Source: Indioceanicola profundi
GTDB taxonomy: Bacteria > Pseudomonadota > Alphaproteobacteria > Azospirillales > Azospirillaceae
Direction of reading: 5' to 3'
NCBI RefSeq assembly: GCF_003568845.1
Contig: NZ_CP030126.1
Span: 3,145,501-3,209,500, forward strand
Length of the DNA stretch: 64,000 bases
Shown here: positions 17,665-26,866 of the stretch, piece after piece
Numbering within the stretch: the first letter of the stretch is position 1
Layout of the letters: each line of letters opens with the position of its first letter
The notes under the pieces: model-generated
What the model saw: only the letters and a program-made list of their open reading frames with translations
What the model was told of the DNA's origin: nothing
Database searches by the model: none
Translations under genes and position numbers: made by a program

Positions 17665-17686
17665 TGATGCATATAAGTGTGCATCA
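17665..17686. promoter_or_regulatory. Candidate operator before yifB/comM
   Basis: TGATGCA-N8-TGCATCA, a perfect seven-base inverted repeat with an AT-rich centre, 35 bases before the GTG start of the next gene. Confidence 0.4.
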
Positions 17687-17720
17687 TACACTCGCTCCAC
17701 GGGTATTGCGGGAGGGGCGG

Positions 17721-19253
17721 GTGGTCGCGCGCGTGGGTACGGTCGCCTTCCAGGGGATCGAAGTACTGGACATCGACGTCCAGGTGCAGATGTCCAACGG
17801 GCAGGTGGCCTTCACCGTCGTCGGCCTTCCCGACAAGGCGGTGGGCGAAAGCCGGGAGCGGGTGCGCAGCGCCCTGCATGCGCTTGGCATCGCCATCCCG
17901 CACAAGCGGCTGGCCGTGAATCTCGCCCCGGCCGATGTAATGAAGGAAGGCTCCCACTTCGATCTGCCAATTGCACTGGCCCTGCTGGTGCTGATGGGCG
18001 TGCTGCCCGGCGATGAGCTGCAACGCTTCCATGCGCTGGGGGAGCTGGGGCTGGATGGCGGCATCGCCCCGGTAGCGGGGGTGCTGCCGGCGGCCATCAA
18101 TGCGGCCGGGCAGGGGCGCGGGCTGATCTGCCCGGCCGCCTGCGGCGGTGAGGCGGCCTGGGCCGGCGACCTGGAAATCCTGGCAGCACCCTCCCTGCTG
18201 TCCATCGTGAACCATTTCAAGGGCACCCAGGTGCTCTCCCGGCCGGAGCCGAAGCTGCAACAGGCGGACGATCCGGGCTCAATCCGCGACCTGCGCGACG
18301 TGAAGGGCCAGGAAACCGCAAAGCGCACGCTGGAGGTGGCGGCCAACGGCGGCCACAACATGCTGATGATGGGTCCGCCCGGATCGGGCAAGTCCATGCT
18401 GGCCAGCCGCCTGCCCGGCCTGCTGCCGCCGCTCGACCCGGCGGAGGCGTTGGAGGTCAGCATGATCCACTCCGTCGCCGGCCAGTTGGAAGGCGGCCGC
18501 CTGATCCGCAGGCGGCCCTACAGGGAAGTGCATCACAGCGCCACCCTGGCCGCGATGGTGGGCGGGGGCATGCGCGCCAAGCCGGGGGAGATCAGCCTGG
18601 CCCACCAGGGCGTGCTGTTCCTGGACGAGCTGCCGGAATTCCAGCGCGGCACGCTGGAGGCCCTGCGCCAGCCCATGGAAACCGGCCGCTCCACCATCGC
18701 GCGGGCGAACCACCATGTGGTCTATCCGGCGCGGTTCCAGCTCGTGGCCGCCATGAATCCCTGCCGCTGCGGCCATCTGGACGATCCGTCGCTGGCCTGC
18801 AACCGCGCCCCGAAATGCGCCCAGGACTACCAGTCGAAAATCTCCGGCCCGCTTTTCGACCGCATCGACCTGCATGTGGACGTGCCCGCCGTCACCCCGG
18901 CCGACCTGTCCCTGCCGCCCCCGCGGGAGGGAACGGAGTTGGTGGCGGCACGGGTGGCGCAGGTGCGGGAGGTGCAGCGCCAGCGCTATGCCAGCCTGAA
19001 CCATCAGGGCGCCCCCGTGATCCGCACCAATGCGGAGGCGGATGGCGAGCTGCTGGAGAAGGTGGCCGCCCCGGACAGCGCCGGCCGCACGCTGCTGACC
19101 GAAGCGGCGGAGCGGCTGCGGCTGTCCGCTCGCGGCTACCACCGCGTCCTGCGCGTGGCCCGTACCCTGGCCGACATGGACGGGAAGGCGGAGGTGCGCC
19201 GAATCCATGTGGCCGAGGCGCTGAGCTACCGGCGGACGGTGCCGGGGCGCTGA
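17721..19253 (+). CDS. comM: YifB/ComM-family Mg-chelatase-like AAA ATPase
   Basis: 510 residues from GTG (VVARVGTVAFQGIEVLDIDV), chosen because family members begin here and GGAGG lies five bases upstream; an ATG at 17664 would add 19 atypical residues. N-terminal ChlI-like domain, Walker A GPPGSGKSMLASRL, Walker B GVLFLDELPEF, a Cys-rich loop (MNPCRCGH...CNRAPKCAQDY), and arginine residues of the AAA core in GPLFDRIDLHVDVP. ComM is a helicase that promotes branch migration during integration of transforming DNA. Confidence 0.92.
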   Translation: MVARVGTVAFQGIEVLDIDVQVQMSNGQVAFTVVGLPDKAVGESRERVRSALHALGIAIPHKRLAVNLAPADVMKEGSHFDLPIALALLVLMGVLPGDELQRFHALGELGLDGGIAPVAGVLPAAINAAGQGRGLICPAACGGEAAWAGDLEILAAPSLLSIVNHFKGTQVLSRPEPKLQQADDPGSIRDLRDVKGQETAKRTLEVAANGGHNMLMMGPPGSGKSMLASRLPGLLPPLDPAEALEVSMIHSVAGQLEGGRLIRRRPYREVHHSATLAAMVGGGMRAKPGEISLAHQGVLFLDELPEFQRGTLEALRQPMETGRSTIARANHHVVYPARFQLVAAMNPCRCGHLDDPSLACNRAPKCAQDYQSKISGPLFDRIDLHVDVPAVTPADLSLPPPREGTELVAARVAQVREVQRQRYASLNHQGAPVIRTNAEADGELLEKVAAPDSAGRTLLTEAAERLRLSARGYHRVLRVARTLADMDGKAEVRRIHVAEALSYRRTVPGR

Positions 19254-19328
19254 GGGCACGGAGCTTGTAACAACAGGCGGATGGCGTGCAGCATGTGGCC
19301 GTGCTCCCATCTGGAGATTGCCCGGCCC

Positions 19329-21377
19329 ATGCTCCGGTCCCCTGTGCGCCCGCTTCGCCATCTTGTCCTTCTGGCCGCCCTTCTGATGCCCGCCGCCGCC
19401 CAAGCGGCGGTGGAACGGGTGGAGGTGACGGAGCGGACACCTTTCGCGGAGGGAATGAGCTTTGGCGAGGCCGGGGCCTATGAGATGGTGCGGGGCCGGG
19501 TGCATTACGCGGTCGATCCGGACGATCCCGCCAATGCCGCCATCGTCGATGTGGAGCTGGCCCCGCGCGACGGGCGCGGTCTGGTGAACTTCTCCGGCGA
19601 TTTCGTCATGCTGCGCCCGGCCGATCCGGCAAAGGCGGACAGCACGCTGCTCTATGAAGTCACGAACCGGGGCGGCATCGGCATCCTGGGCCAGTTGAAC
19701 GGCGCCCGCGCCACGCCGGACCTCCGGACGGCGGAGGATGCCGGCACCGGCTTCCTGATGCGGCAGGGCTTTACCCTGCTGTGGTCCGCGTGGAACTGGG
19801 ATGTGGGGATCGCGGAGAACCTCCAGGCCAGCCTGCCGGTGGCCCGCCAGCCGGACGGGGCGCCCATCATCGGCAAGGTGGCCTATGAGCTGGTGCCCAG
19901 CGCCGAGGCCGACGCCCTGGACTGGACCGGGCTGCGGGCCAAGGGCTACATGCCTGCCGTGCCGGACGATCCGGAGGCGGTGCTGAGCGTGCGGGACGCG
20001 CCGCGCGGCCAGCGCACCACGCTGCCTCGCGACTCCTGGCGCTTCGAGACCGGCCCCGACGGGCGGCCCACCTTGATCCGGCTGGAGGGCGGGTTCCAGC
20101 CCGGCCGCATTTATGAGCTGGTCTTCACGGCACAGGACCCGGTGGTGGTCGGGCTCGGTCTGGCGGCCGTGCGGGACATCCTGTCCCATGCCAAACAGCA
20201 GGGGATCGCCGGGGCACCCCGGCCAGACCGTGTTCTGGCCTACGGCATCAGCCAGTCCGGCCGCTTCATCAGCCACATGCTGTGGCAGGGCTTCCATGTG
20301 GATGAGCAGGGGCGGCCGGTGTTCGACGGGGCGGTGATCCATGTGGCCGGCGGCGGCAAGGGCAGCTTCAACCATCGCTTCGCCCAGACCACCCGGCATT
20401 TCAGCATGTGGGAAGACCATATCTATCCCACCGACTTCCACCCCTTCGCCCCCGCGCCCACCACCAATCCGGTGACGGGCGAACAGGCGGGGCTGCTGGA
20501 CCGGGTTCAGGGTGACGGGCCCAAGCTGGTCTTCACCAATACAAGTGCGGAATATTGGAACCGTGCGGCCAGCCTGATCCACACCACGCCGGACGGGCGG
20601 CAGGATGTGACCCCGCCGGAGAATGTGCGGATTTACCACCTGTCCGGCGCGCAGCATTTCGTCGCGCGCCAGCGGGAACGGGGCACCTTCGCCAACTGCG
20701 TCAACCCGCTGGACCATCAGCGGGCCATGCGCGCCATCACCGTCGCCCTGCGCGACTGGGTACGCGACGGCACGGCCCCGCCGCCGAACCGCCATCCCAC
20801 CATCGCCGACGGCACGCTGGTGACGGCGGAGGCGTACAAGCGCGACTTCCCCGCCATTCCCGGCCTGCGCCTACCCGACGGCCCCTTGGTGCCCGCCCGG
20901 CTGGACAACGGCCCCCGATTCGCCAGCGCCGGTATCGCTGACACGGTGCCGCCGATCTGGGGTGAGCCCTATCCCGTGCTGGTGCCGGCCCCGGACAAAG
21001 ACGGGCTGGACCTGGGCGGCATCCGCCTGCCGGACATCGAAGCTCCGCTGGGGACCCATACGGGCTGGAATACGAGGAACGAGGCGGCCGGCGCGCCGGG
21101 GGCCACCGACCGCTGGCAGGGCAGCTTCCTGCCCTTCGCACTGACGGCGGCCAAGCGCGCCGAGGATGGCGACCCGCGCCTGTCCCTGGCGGAGCGCTAC
21201 GGGGACAAGGCCGCCTATCTGGCCCAGGTGCGGGCCGCGGCGGACCGGTCCGTGGCGGACGGGTTCCTGCTGGCCGGGGAGGTGCCCGACCTGCTGGGCC
21301 GGGCCGAAGGGTTCTGGGACCGGATGCAGGCCCGCGACGTCGATAGTGCTGCCTGCGCCTACATGTTCGCGGAATAA
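19329..21377 (+). CDS. Exported alpha/beta-hydrolase domain protein
   Basis: 682 residues with signal peptide MLRSPVRPLRHLVLLAALLM...AQA. The large exported proteins of this family carry an alpha/beta-hydrolase domain; the nucleophile elbow is probably YGISQSGRF (G-x-S-x-S-G). Conserved-looking blocks include YEVTNRGG, LLWSAWNWD and HVAGGGKGSFNHRF. Substrate unknown; likely an ester or lactone hydrolase in the periplasm. A start at 19281 is open but would bury the signal peptide. Confidence 0.82.
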   Translation: MLRSPVRPLRHLVLLAALLMPAAAQAAVERVEVTERTPFAEGMSFGEAGAYEMVRGRVHYAVDPDDPANAAIVDVELAPRDGRGLVNFSGDFVMLRPADPAKADSTLLYEVTNRGGIGILGQLNGARATPDLRTAEDAGTGFLMRQGFTLLWSAWNWDVGIAENLQASLPVARQPDGAPIIGKVAYELVPSAEADALDWTGLRAKGYMPAVPDDPEAVLSVRDAPRGQRTTLPRDSWRFETGPDGRPTLIRLEGGFQPGRIYELVFTAQDPVVVGLGLAAVRDILSHAKQQGIAGAPRPDRVLAYGISQSGRFISHMLWQGFHVDEQGRPVFDGAVIHVAGGGKGSFNHRFAQTTRHFSMWEDHIYPTDFHPFAPAPTTNPVTGEQAGLLDRVQGDGPKLVFTNTSAEYWNRAASLIHTTPDGRQDVTPPENVRIYHLSGAQHFVARQRERGTFANCVNPLDHQRAMRAITVALRDWVRDGTAPPPNRHPTIADGTLVTAEAYKRDFPAIPGLRLPDGPLVPARLDNGPRFASAGIADTVPPIWGEPYPVLVPAPDKDGLDLGGIRLPDIEAPLGTHTGWNTRNEAAGAPGATDRWQGSFLPFALTAAKRAEDGDPRLSLAERYGDKAAYLAQVRAAADRSVADGFLLAGEVPDLLGRAEGFWDRMQARDVDSAACAYMFAE

Positions 21378-21392
21378 GGGCTGCCGCCCGCC

Positions 21393-21827
21393 TCAGAACG
21401 GCTTCACGATCACCAGGATGACGATGCCGATCAGCAGAAGGGTCGGCACCTCGTTCAGGATGCGGAAGTATTTGTGCGTCTTGACGTTCCGGTCGGCCTC
21501 GAAGTTCTTCCGGTGCTTGCCCAGGATGCCGTGCACGGCGGACATGCCGATCACCAGCAGGATCTTGGTGTGCAGCCAGCCCTGGCCCTGCATCCAGCCC
21601 GGTTCCAGCGCCACCAGCGCGAAGCCGAACACCCAGGTGGCCACCATGGCCGGGGTCATGATGGCCTTGTAGAGCCGCCGCTCCATCACCTTGAAGGTCT
21701 CGGACTGCTTCGACCCCGGCTCCGCCTCCGTATGGTAGACGAACAAGCGGGGCAGATAGAGCATGGCGGCCATCCAGGAGATGATCGCCAGGACGTGCAG
21801 CGCCTTGACCCAGAGATAGATGTCCAT
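21393..21827 (-). CDS. hemJ: Protoporphyrinogen oxidase HemJ
   Basis: 144-residue four-helix membrane protein of the CopD/HemJ group: MDIYLWVKALHVLAIISWMAAM with the conserved His, LPRLFVYHTEAEPGS, ERRLYKAIMTPAM and WLHTKILLV. HemJ oxidises protoporphyrinogen IX in bacteria lacking HemG/HemY, common in alphaproteobacteria. The ATG at 21827 gives the normal family length; a 22-residue upstream extension is unlikely. Convergent with the hydrolase gene, 15 bases apart. Confidence 0.9.
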   Translation of the reverse strand: MDIYLWVKALHVLAIISWMAAMLYLPRLFVYHTEAEPGSKQSETFKVMERRLYKAIMTPAMVATWVFGFALVALEPGWMQGQGWLHTKILLVIGMSAVHGILGKHRKNFEADRNVKTHKYFRILNEVPTLLLIGIVILVIVKPF

Positions 21828-21921
21828 TCTTGCCGGCTCCCTTGTGGCGTGGGGACGTTCTACTGTGCCCGTGGAGCGAGGGGAAGCCGCCAAAGGGAAA
21901 GTGGTCGGTATGCCGCGCCGT

Positions 21922-22557
21922 TCAGGTCTGCCAGCCGGGGAACAGGGCGCGCAGGCCTGTCGCGATGATCTCCACCGCCACCGCGGCCAGCAACAGGCCG
22001 AACAGCCGGTTCATGATGTTGAGGCCCGTCTGGCCCAGCCGGTGCCCGATCGGCACCGCCATGCGCAGGCTGATCCACAGCAGCATGCAGACGAACAGGA
22101 TGCAGGCCACCACCATGGCCGCATGCTCCCACCCCTCGCCGCGCTGCATCTGGATGATGACGGCGGAGATGGAGCCGGGGCCGGCCATCAGCGGAATGCC
22201 CAGCGGCACCACGCCCACGGCGGCCTTCTGCTCCGCCTCGTTCGCCTCCGTCGCGGTGTGCTGCACGGGAGAGACCTTGGCGTTCAGCATGCTGAGCGAG
22301 ATCAGCAGAAGCACCAGCCCGCCGCCGACCCGGAAGCTGTCCAGGCTGGTCCCCAGCACCTTCAGGATCAGGTCGCCCAGGAAGGCGGAGGTCAGCATCA
22401 CCGCCGCCACCGTCAACACCGCCGAACTGGCCGTCGACGCCCGCTCCTGCTCCGACCGGCCCTCGGTGAGGGACAGGAAGATCGGGATGGCGGCGAAAGG
22501 CGTCAGGATCGCGAACAGCGCGATGACGAAGCGGGAATATTCGGACCAGGGTTCCAT
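21922..22557 (-). CDS. MarC-family integral membrane protein
   Basis: 211 residues with six transmembrane segments; motifs FAILTPFAAIPIFLSLTEG, VGVVPLGIPLMAGPGSISAVI and NIMNRLFGLLLAAVAVEII are diagnostic of MarC/UPF0056. The transport function is not established for the family (it is not a proven multidrug pump). Same strand as hemJ, 94 bases upstream; the two may be co-transcribed. Confidence 0.9.
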   Translation of the reverse strand: MEPWSEYSRFVIALFAILTPFAAIPIFLSLTEGRSEQERASTASSAVLTVAAVMLTSAFLGDLILKVLGTSLDSFRVGGGLVLLLISLSMLNAKVSPVQHTATEANEAEQKAAVGVVPLGIPLMAGPGSISAVIIQMQRGEGWEHAAMVVACILFVCMLLWISLRMAVPIGHRLGQTGLNIMNRLFGLLLAAVAVEIIATGLRALFPGWQT

Positions 22558-22643
22558 GGCGGCGGGCTATCCGGAAGAGAGCGGCGGATGAAGGTAATCG
22601 ACCGGGGGCCGGGATGCACGCGGCCTGCACGGCCAGTCTCTGC

Positions 22644-23080
22644 GTAGGTCGGTCATGCGGAGCGTGGCCGACACCCTTCGCCTATCCTCCGGGCCATTTG
22701 ATCCCGTTCTCCCTGTGGAGAGGGATGGTTCGGGGTGTTGGAAAGGATGGATAGGATGAATGGGATGGCACGCCGGACCGGCGGAGCCAATCCTGTATAA
22801 TTCAGCTTGCACCGGCCAATGAGGTCCTCTCCCTCATCCTATCCATCCTATCCATCCTATTCATCCTTGCCTGATTCCAGACAGTCTCTCACGGCCTGCG
22901 GGAACCGAGCCGAATGTCCGGGCTGGTGACATCTCGAAAGATGAAAATGATGAAGAGGATGAAAATGATGGTGCAGGGCTATTCGGTTCTCACCTCAGCT
23001 CCCGATTGGTCTTGAACACTGCCTGCGGCGCGCCCGGTCCATCATCTTCATCATTTTCATCATTCATGATGTCACCAGCC
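22644..23080. repeat. Composite palindromic repeat, copy 1
   Basis: Three modules in a row. Module 1: REP-like palindrome GTAGGTCGGTCATGC... (22644-22671). Module 2: 22742-22868, bounded by AAGGATGGATAGGATGAA and its near reverse complement, with a core containing CGCCGGACCGGCGGAGCC. Module 3: 22921-23080, bounded by GGCTGGTGACATCTCGAAAG and its complement, with arms made of GATGAAAATGATG units and a core CTTGAACACTGCCTGCGG. The same order recurs at 23191-23605 and 31533-31951. No ORF of note. Confidence 0.88.
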
Positions 23081-23110
23081 TCGACGCCGAGGCTCTAACG
23101 GGCAACCCTG

Positions 23111-23138
23111 TCGGCCACGCTGCGCGTGACCGACCTAC
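23111..23138. repeat. Inverted copy of the 28-base module-1 palindrome
   Basis: Exact reverse complement, 28 of 28 bases, of the copies at 23191-23218 and 31533-31560. With the former it makes a perfect 28-base inverted repeat separated by 52 bases. Confidence 0.9.
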
Positions 23139-23190
23139 TCCGGACATTGATCCGTAGCGCCTGCCGCCTGGGCTTGTACACCGCAGAGCC

Positions 23191-23605
23191 GTAGGTCGGT
23201 CACGCGCAGCGTGGCCGACATCCATCGCTCATCCGCGCCATTGAACGCCGTCCTCCCCGTGGGGAGGCTTGGTTCTGGATAGGGGAAAGGATGGATAAGG
23301 ATAACGGAGCCCCCATCACCTGCCGGTGCGGGCTGCTGCTGAAGGACTGGCTCCGCCGGTCCGGCGCGCTATCCCATTCATCCTATCCATCCTTGCCTGA
23401 TAACCAACCGTCTTTCACGGCCTGTGCGAACCGGGCCAAATGGCCGGCCGGTGACATCTAGAAAGATGAATAAGATGAACAGGATGAAAATGATGGTGCG
23501 GGGCCATTTGACTTCCGTCTCGGCCCCCGCCCGGTCTTGAGCACTGCCTGCGGCGCGCTCAGTCCATCATCCTCATCCTTCCCATCTTTCAAAATATCTC
23601 CGGCC
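23191..23605. repeat. Composite palindromic repeat, copy 2 (module-2 core inverted)
   Basis: Module 1 at 23191-23218 (identical to 31533-31560); module 2 at about 23286-23397; module 3 at 23446-23605 (GGTGACATCTAGAAAGATG... to ...CCCATCTTTCAAAATATC, right end decayed). Within module 2 the GCCGGTCCGGCG / GGCTCCGCC core runs opposite to copies 1 and 3, while modules 1 and 3 keep their orientation. The repeat ends 15 bases from the lysK stop. Confidence 0.88.
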
Positions 23606-23619
23606 CGACCGCTAAGGGC

Positions 23620-25224
23620 TCAGCCCAGCCCGCCCTCCGCCCCGCCCGGCTTCAGGGCGGTGTCGATCAGGGCGATGGTTTCCTGGACACCGTAGAGCTG
23701 GACGAAGCTGCCCATCCGGGGACCGCTGGTCTGGCCCAGCAGAACCTCGTACAGGGCCTGGAACCAGGCGCGCAGCTCGGTGAAGCCGTGGCGCTTGCCG
23801 ACCTCGAACACCTGGTTCTGGATTTCCTCCGCCCCGGCTTCGGCGCTGAGGCCGGCCAGCACGGCGCGCAGATCCTCCAACGCCGCCCGCTCCTGCTCGC
23901 TCGGCGCGCGGAAGCGCTTCGTGGGCTTCACGAAGTCCTGGTAGTAGGTGACGGCATAGCCCACCAGCCGGTCCAGGAAGGGTGCCGTTTCCGGCGAGGC
24001 GCCCGGCGCATAGCGGCGGATAAAGCCCCACATCACCTCCGCATTCTCCGCATTGGCGGCCCCGGCGAGGTTCAGCAGCAGGCCGAAGGTCAGGCCGGCC
24101 GTGCCCTTCACGTCGTTGGGGATGCTGCCATTGTGGATGTGCCAGACCGGCGTTTCCATCTTCTGCGCCGGGTCCAGCGCGTCGAACTTGGAGATGAAGG
24201 TCAGGTAATCGTCCACGGCGCGCGGGATAACGTCGAAATACAGCTTCTTGGCCGCCCGCGGCTTGTTGAACATGTAGAGCGACAGGCTCTCCGGCGGGGC
24301 GTAGCGCAGCCATTCCTCCATGGTCAGGCCGTTGCCCTTGGACTTGCTGATCTTCTGGCCCTTCTCGTCCAGGAACAGCTCGTAATTGAAACCTTCCGGC
24401 GGGCGGCCGCCCAGGATCTTCACGATCTTGTGGCCCAGCTCCACGGACGGGATCAGGTCCTTGCCGGCCATCTCGTAATCCACGCCCAGCGCGAACCAGC
24501 GCATGGCCCAGTCCGGCTTCCACTGCAGCTTGGTGTGGCCGCCGGTGACCGGCGCCTCCACCTTCCTGCCGTCCTCATCCTCGAACACGATGGTGCCGGC
24601 GTCCACATTGCGCTCCAGGATGGGAACCTGGAGCACGCGGCCGGTGCTGGGGCTGACGGGCAGGAAGGGGCTGTAGGTGGCCTGCCGCTCCTCGCCCAGC
24701 GTGGGCAGCATTACCGCCATGATCTCGTCATAGCGCTCCAGCACCCGCAGCAGGGCCTGGTCGAAGCGGCCGGAGGTATACCAGTCGGTGGAGGACTGGA
24801 ACTCGTACTCGAAGCCGAAGCTGTCCAGGAAGCCCCGCAGCATGGCGTTGTTGTGGTGGCCGAAGCTTTCGAACTTGCCGAACGGGTCGGGCACCTTGGT
24901 CAGCGGCTTGTGCAGATGCTCGGCCAGCATCTCCCGGTTCGGCACATTCTCCGGCACCTTGCGGAATCCGTCCATGTCGTCGCTGAAGGCGAACAGGCGG
25001 GTGGGCAGGTCCGGGCGCATGCGCTGGAACGCCTGCCGCACCATGGTGGTGCGCGCCACCTCCCCGAAGGTGCCCATATGCGGCAGTCCGGACGGGCCGT
25101 AGCCGGTCTCGAACAGCACATAGCCCTTTTCCGGTTTCTTCTCGGCGTACCGGGCAACCAGCTTGCGCGCCTCCTCGAACGGCCACGCCTTCGCCTGCAA
25201 CGCCAGGTCAGTATCGCCGGACAT
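23620..25224 (-). CDS. lysK: Lysyl-tRNA synthetase, class I (archaeal type)
   Basis: Charges tRNA-Lys. 534 residues from [22 protein letters not shown]; a GTG four codons upstream is an alternative. Class I signatures: a HIGH-type motif in [13 protein letters not shown] and a KMSKS-type KISKSKG. Most bacteria use the unrelated class II LysS; the class I form is characteristic of many alphaproteobacteria, spirochaetes and archaea. No duplicate is present in the window. Confidence 0.95.
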   Translation of the reverse strand: MSGDTDLALQAKAWPFEEARKLVARYAEKKPEKGYVLFETGYGPSGLPHMGTFGEVARTTMVRQAFQRMRPDLPTRLFAFSDDMDGFRKVPENVPNREMLAEHLHKPLTKVPDPFGKFESFGHHNNAMLRGFLDSFGFEYEFQSSTDWYTSGRFDQALLRVLERYDEIMAVMLPTLGEERQATYSPFLPVSPSTGRVLQVPILERNVDAGTIVFEDEDGRKVEAPVTGGHTKLQWKPDWAMRWFALGVDYEMAGKDLIPSVELGHKIVKILGGRPPEGFNYELFLDEKGQKISKSKGNGLTMEEWLRYAPPESLSLYMFNKPRAAKKLYFDVIPRAVDDYLTFISKFDALDPAQKMETPVWHIHNGSIPNDVKGTAGLTFGLLLNLAGAANAENAEVMWGFIRRYAPGASPETAPFLDRLVGYAVTYYQDFVKPTKRFRAPSEQERAALEDLRAVLAGLSAEAGAEEIQNQVFEVGKRHGFTELRAWFQALYEVLLGQTSGPRMGSFVQLYGVQETIALIDTALKPGGAEGGLG

Positions 25225-25429
25225 ATCACTCACCACAGTCGGAAAAGGGTTGAAAGAGCCGGAACCCTAGGGGCTGGGCGGGATGCGGTCAACGGGCGGG
25301 AGATGCAGGCCAGACCAACAGTCGGCGGCGCAGGTCCGGCCCGCTTCGCATGGTTCACCCCCGCATTCGCCAAATCGCCATGATCGGCGCTAGACTTGAC
25401 CGCTCTGCTCCCCAGGCCAAGGCATCCCC

Positions 25430-26296
25430 ATGCTCCCGTTCCTGCGCACCCGCCTCGGCATGTCCCTGCTGTTCGCCCTGCTGGCGCTTGTGGCCTGGGC
25501 GGGGCTGCTGGACCGGGCGGAACGGGCGGTGCTGCCCGGCACGCTGGCCGGGGCGGGGGAGCGGGTGCTGGAGGAGAACCTCACCCGCGCGGCCGCCCTG
25601 TTCGCGACGGCCCGCACCTTGAACGCCGCCATTTCCGTGCTCCAGTCGGCGGAGGTGACGGCGGGCGTGTCGGTCGGGGCAGGGGTGGAGGGCACCGTCG
25701 TGCCCGGTCAGGCGCTGGACCCCATCAACGACCTGATCGAGCGGTTCAGCGCCATCATGCTCTCCGCCACCGTGGCGCTGGGCGCTGCGACATTGCTGGT
25801 CACAGCGGGGGATGTTTACGGCTTCGGGGTCCTGTTGCCGCTGGGGTTGCTGCTGGCGGCGACGGCGCTCTGGCTGCCGGGGGCAATCGGCAGCGGTTTC
25901 CGTCGGGGCGGGCAATTGCTGCTGGTGGCGGCCCTGGTCGCCAAGGTCGGCCTGCCGGTTGCCGTGTTGGCGACGGAGCAGGTGGCAGAGGGGCTGGTGC
26001 AGCCCACGCTCGACCGGGCGGAGGCGGAGCTGGCCGCCATCGACCTGCCTACGCTGCCAACCGACCCCGCGGCGGAGCAGGACCGGTCCTGGCTGGAGCG
26101 GCTGCGCGCCATGACCGACATTGGCGAGCAGATCCGTCAGGCGGCGGGGGCCGCGGCCAGTCTGGCCGACACCGTCATCGCCCTGACCGTGGCCTATGTG
26201 GTGAAAATCCTGGTCCTGCCGGTGGTGATGCTGTGGCTGCTGGGCCGGGTGGCGGAGATGCTGATCGGCGGCCTGCTTCCGAAGCGGCAGGAATAA
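25430..26296 (+). CDS. Membrane protein of unknown function
   Basis: 288 residues. An N-terminal hydrophobic helix (MSLLFALLALVAWAGLL), a long periplasm-facing segment (ERAVLPGTLAGAGERVLEENL...), then hydrophobic segments around SAIMLSATVALGAATLLVTAG, VLLPLGLLLAATALWLPG, LLLVAALVAKVGLPVAVL and a C-terminal IALTVAYVVKILVLPVVMLWLL. The block DPINDLIERFSAIML looks conserved. I know of no function. Divergent from lysK. Confidence 0.72.
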   Translation: MLPFLRTRLGMSLLFALLALVAWAGLLDRAERAVLPGTLAGAGERVLEENLTRAAALFATARTLNAAISVLQSAEVTAGVSVGAGVEGTVVPGQALDPINDLIERFSAIMLSATVALGAATLLVTAGDVYGFGVLLPLGLLLAATALWLPGAIGSGFRRGGQLLLVAALVAKVGLPVAVLATEQVAEGLVQPTLDRAEAELAAIDLPTLPTDPAAEQDRSWLERLRAMTDIGEQIRQAAGAAASLADTVIALTVAYVVKILVLPVVMLWLLGRVAEMLIGGLLPKRQE

Positions 26297-26305
26297 CCGG
26301 CCGGG

Positions 26306-26734
26306 TCAGTCCGCCGGCGCCCTGTCGCCCACGGCCAGCGCCGGAAGGGCGGTCAGCAGGGCGGCGAGCACCGGCGGCCCCGCCAGGATCGCCATCGCCG
26401 GCGGGCCGCCGGGAGCGCCGGCCAGGGCGGTCGTGACCAGGACCGCCACCCCGCCCAGGAACAGCAGCGCCCAAATGAAGAAGAAGTTGACGGTGAGCAG
26501 CCGGATCGGCTCCACCCCGCGCCATTCATGCACCAGATAATGCGCCATGGCGAAATAGGCCGTGGCCCCGCCGATGGCGGCCAGCATGGGCGCCATATCC
26601 GTCAGCAGGAAAGTCGCTCCATAGGCCGCCGCGCCGCCGATGGCCGCCGCCGCCAGCATCGCAAAGGCACCGCCCAAAGCCGGGAGAAGTCCGGCGTCCC
26701 CACGCCGGTCCCGGCCCATCTCGATCGCCGCCAT
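26306..26734 (-). CDS. Small integral membrane protein, unknown function
   Basis: 142 residues from ATG MAAIEMGRDRRGDAG, the first start with a plausible ribosome site (GGCGGGGAC). Four hydrophobic helices (LGGAFAMLAAAAIGGAAAYG, APMLAAIGGATAYFAMAHYL, VNFFFIWALLFLGGVAVLV, AILAGPPVLAALLTALPAL). It is convergent with the preceding membrane protein, 9 bases apart. Confidence 0.65.
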   Translation of the reverse strand: MAAIEMGRDRRGDAGLLPALGGAFAMLAAAAIGGAAAYGATFLLTDMAPMLAAIGGATAYFAMAHYLVHEWRGVEPIRLLTVNFFFIWALLFLGGVAVLVTTALAGAPGGPPAMAILAGPPVLAALLTALPALAVGDRAPAD

Positions 26735-26866
26735 GATTGTCCCCGCCTGCCCGACCTGCCCGGCGCCCATAATGCCGGTGCTTTTTATTTCGAATATCGA
26801 ACCGTGATATTCCGTGGCCGTCAAGCCCGATGGACGGTGGTTTCCGGCTGCCGAAAGGGGGATGGC

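Noticed and set aside
22921-23080. GATGAA-rich repeats as a CRISPR array
   Set aside because: Units are variable, lack regular unique spacers and are arranged as two inverted arms, not direct repeats; no cas gene is nearby.
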